A stretch of 5,960 nt of DNA from an uncultured Odoribacter sp. (GTDB taxonomy: Bacteria > Bacteroidota > Bacteroidia > Bacteroidales > Marinifilaceae): positions 1 through 5,960 of the forward strand of contig CAJKZL010000215.1 in assembly GCA_905204385.1 (NCBI GenBank). The letters are read 5' to 3'. Of the stretch, positions 5,661 to 5,960 are shown piece by piece. Within the stretch, counting starts at the first letter, position 1. The number at the start of each line of letters is the position of its first letter. The notes beneath the pieces were generated by a model. The model made no database searches. It was not told where the DNA came from and saw only the letters and a list, made by a program, of their open reading frames with translations. The translations under genes were made by a program, and so were the position numbers.

Positions 5661-5879
5661 GTTATGAGAAATTTTCTGTAACTAAAGGTCTTAAAATTAT
5701 CCGGTAAATAAGTTTAAGCAATACTTTTGACGTAAAAATAACCAAACTCATGCGACATACCATGATAATTTTGAAAATTGTAATTGTAAACGTGTTTTAT
5801 AAATTATTGAAAAACAGTGGATAAAATAAGACAGTTTGTAAAAAAATAGTAATTTGAGAAAAATGAACTGACTGTGCTT
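5661..5879. other. A/T-rich intergenic region without a supported gene
   Basis: These 219 bases lie upstream of the small lipoprotein gene and downstream of the partial gene at the right edge. They are visibly A/T-rich and contain the odd palindrome AATTTTGAAAATT (5767-5779), a tandem TTGTAATTGTAA (5778-5789) and one plus-strand -7-like box (5722-5729). The only plus-strand frame I noted is 24 codons (5750-5824), too short to call. No tRNA or clear terminator was recognised. Confidence 0.6.
5722..5729 (+). promoter_or_regulatory. Isolated -7-like box (low confidence)
   Basis: TACTTTTG matches TAnnTTTG exactly, but no -33 TTTG or TTG is found 19-21 nt upstream and no recognised gene follows on the plus strand. 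In A/T-rich sequence such a match is expected by chance fairly often. It is listed because it would start a transcript antisense to the partial gene at the right edge. Confidence 0.15.
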
Positions 5880-5960
5880 TTATTTTGCTTCTGATGAGAA
5901 TAAGTTTTGAATTCCCTCTATAATGTCACTTCGATCTTCTAGGTTCAATTTTTTTCGGAT
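5880..5960 (-). CDS. C-terminal 26 residues of a minus-strand gene, possibly LuxR-type HTH protein
   Basis: On the minus strand the frame is open from the window edge to TAA at 5882-5880, giving 26 residues beginning IRKKLNLEDRSDIIEGI and ending SSEAK. The first part resembles the end of LuxR/GerE helix-turn-helix domains, where the recognition helix runs into a pattern like I-x-x-KL-x-L-x-x-R-x-x-x-I and a final short helix. If right, this is the last part of a DNA-binding domain of a regulator whose body lies outside the window. With so few residues, chance resemblance or another family (for example the helix-turn-helix of an IS30-type transposase, which has a similar LTLEDR pattern near its N-terminus) cannot be excluded. 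Being the C-terminus argues against the transposase. Its 3' end faces the small lipoprotein gene in the same orientation, 219 bp upstream of it. Confidence 0.5.
   Translation of the reverse strand: MRKKLNLEDRSDIIEGIQNLFSSEAK

Noticed and set aside
5821..5880. CAGTT/AACTG inverted repeat after the right-edge gene as a terminator
   Set aside because: The stem is only 5 bp with a long A/T loop, too weak to call.
1..5960. CRISPR array, insertion sequence, tRNA or rRNA
   Set aside because: No spaced direct repeats, terminal inverted repeats with a transposase, or conserved RNA-gene sequence were seen.

Overview
The window looks like ordinary chromosome from a member of the Bacteroidales (Bacteroidetes), probably a gut-type genome; the genus cannot be fixed from the sequence. 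The grounds are family content and signals: the C-terminus of a PKD-like family lipoprotein followed by a DUF4369/TlpA-like thioredoxin protein, a TolB-like six-bladed propeller lipoprotein with an NVEALA-like small peptide, lipoprotein signal peptides with acidic residues after the cysteine, and TAnnTTTG-type -7 promoter boxes.

Layout. Positions 1-1684 (+) hold the tail of an operon: the 3' end of the PKD-like lipoprotein gene and a periplasmic thioredoxin-fold protein. This order is typical of the end of SusC/SusD-type nutrient-uptake loci, whose earlier genes would lie outside the window. A perfect 10-bp hairpin (1690-1730) separates it from the convergent block on the minus strand (3015 to 1736), a two-gene operon encoding a 72-residue NVEALA-like exported peptide and, 2 nt later, a propeller lipoprotein. 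A 98-bp intergenic region (3016-3113) separates this from a divergent (+) two-component system: a membrane histidine kinase (3114-4475) and an OmpR-type response regulator (4459-5169), overlapping by 17 nt. A second 10-bp hairpin (5215-5248) follows. A small lipoprotein of unknown function (5660 to 5274, minus), an A/T-rich spacer, and the last 26 codons of a minus-strand gene resembling a LuxR-type DNA-binding tail complete the window.

The most interesting part is 1736-5169. An exported small peptide and a propeller lipoprotein are transcribed divergently from a kinase/regulator pair whose cysteine-containing extracytoplasmic sensor I do not recognise. The 98-bp intergenic region contains two face-to-face TAnnTTTG boxes 4 bp apart and a perfect 14-bp palindrome. 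The arrangement suggests that the kinase pair controls the peptide/propeller operon and perhaps senses the peptide or what the propeller does. That link is inference from gene order and motifs, not something the sequence proves.
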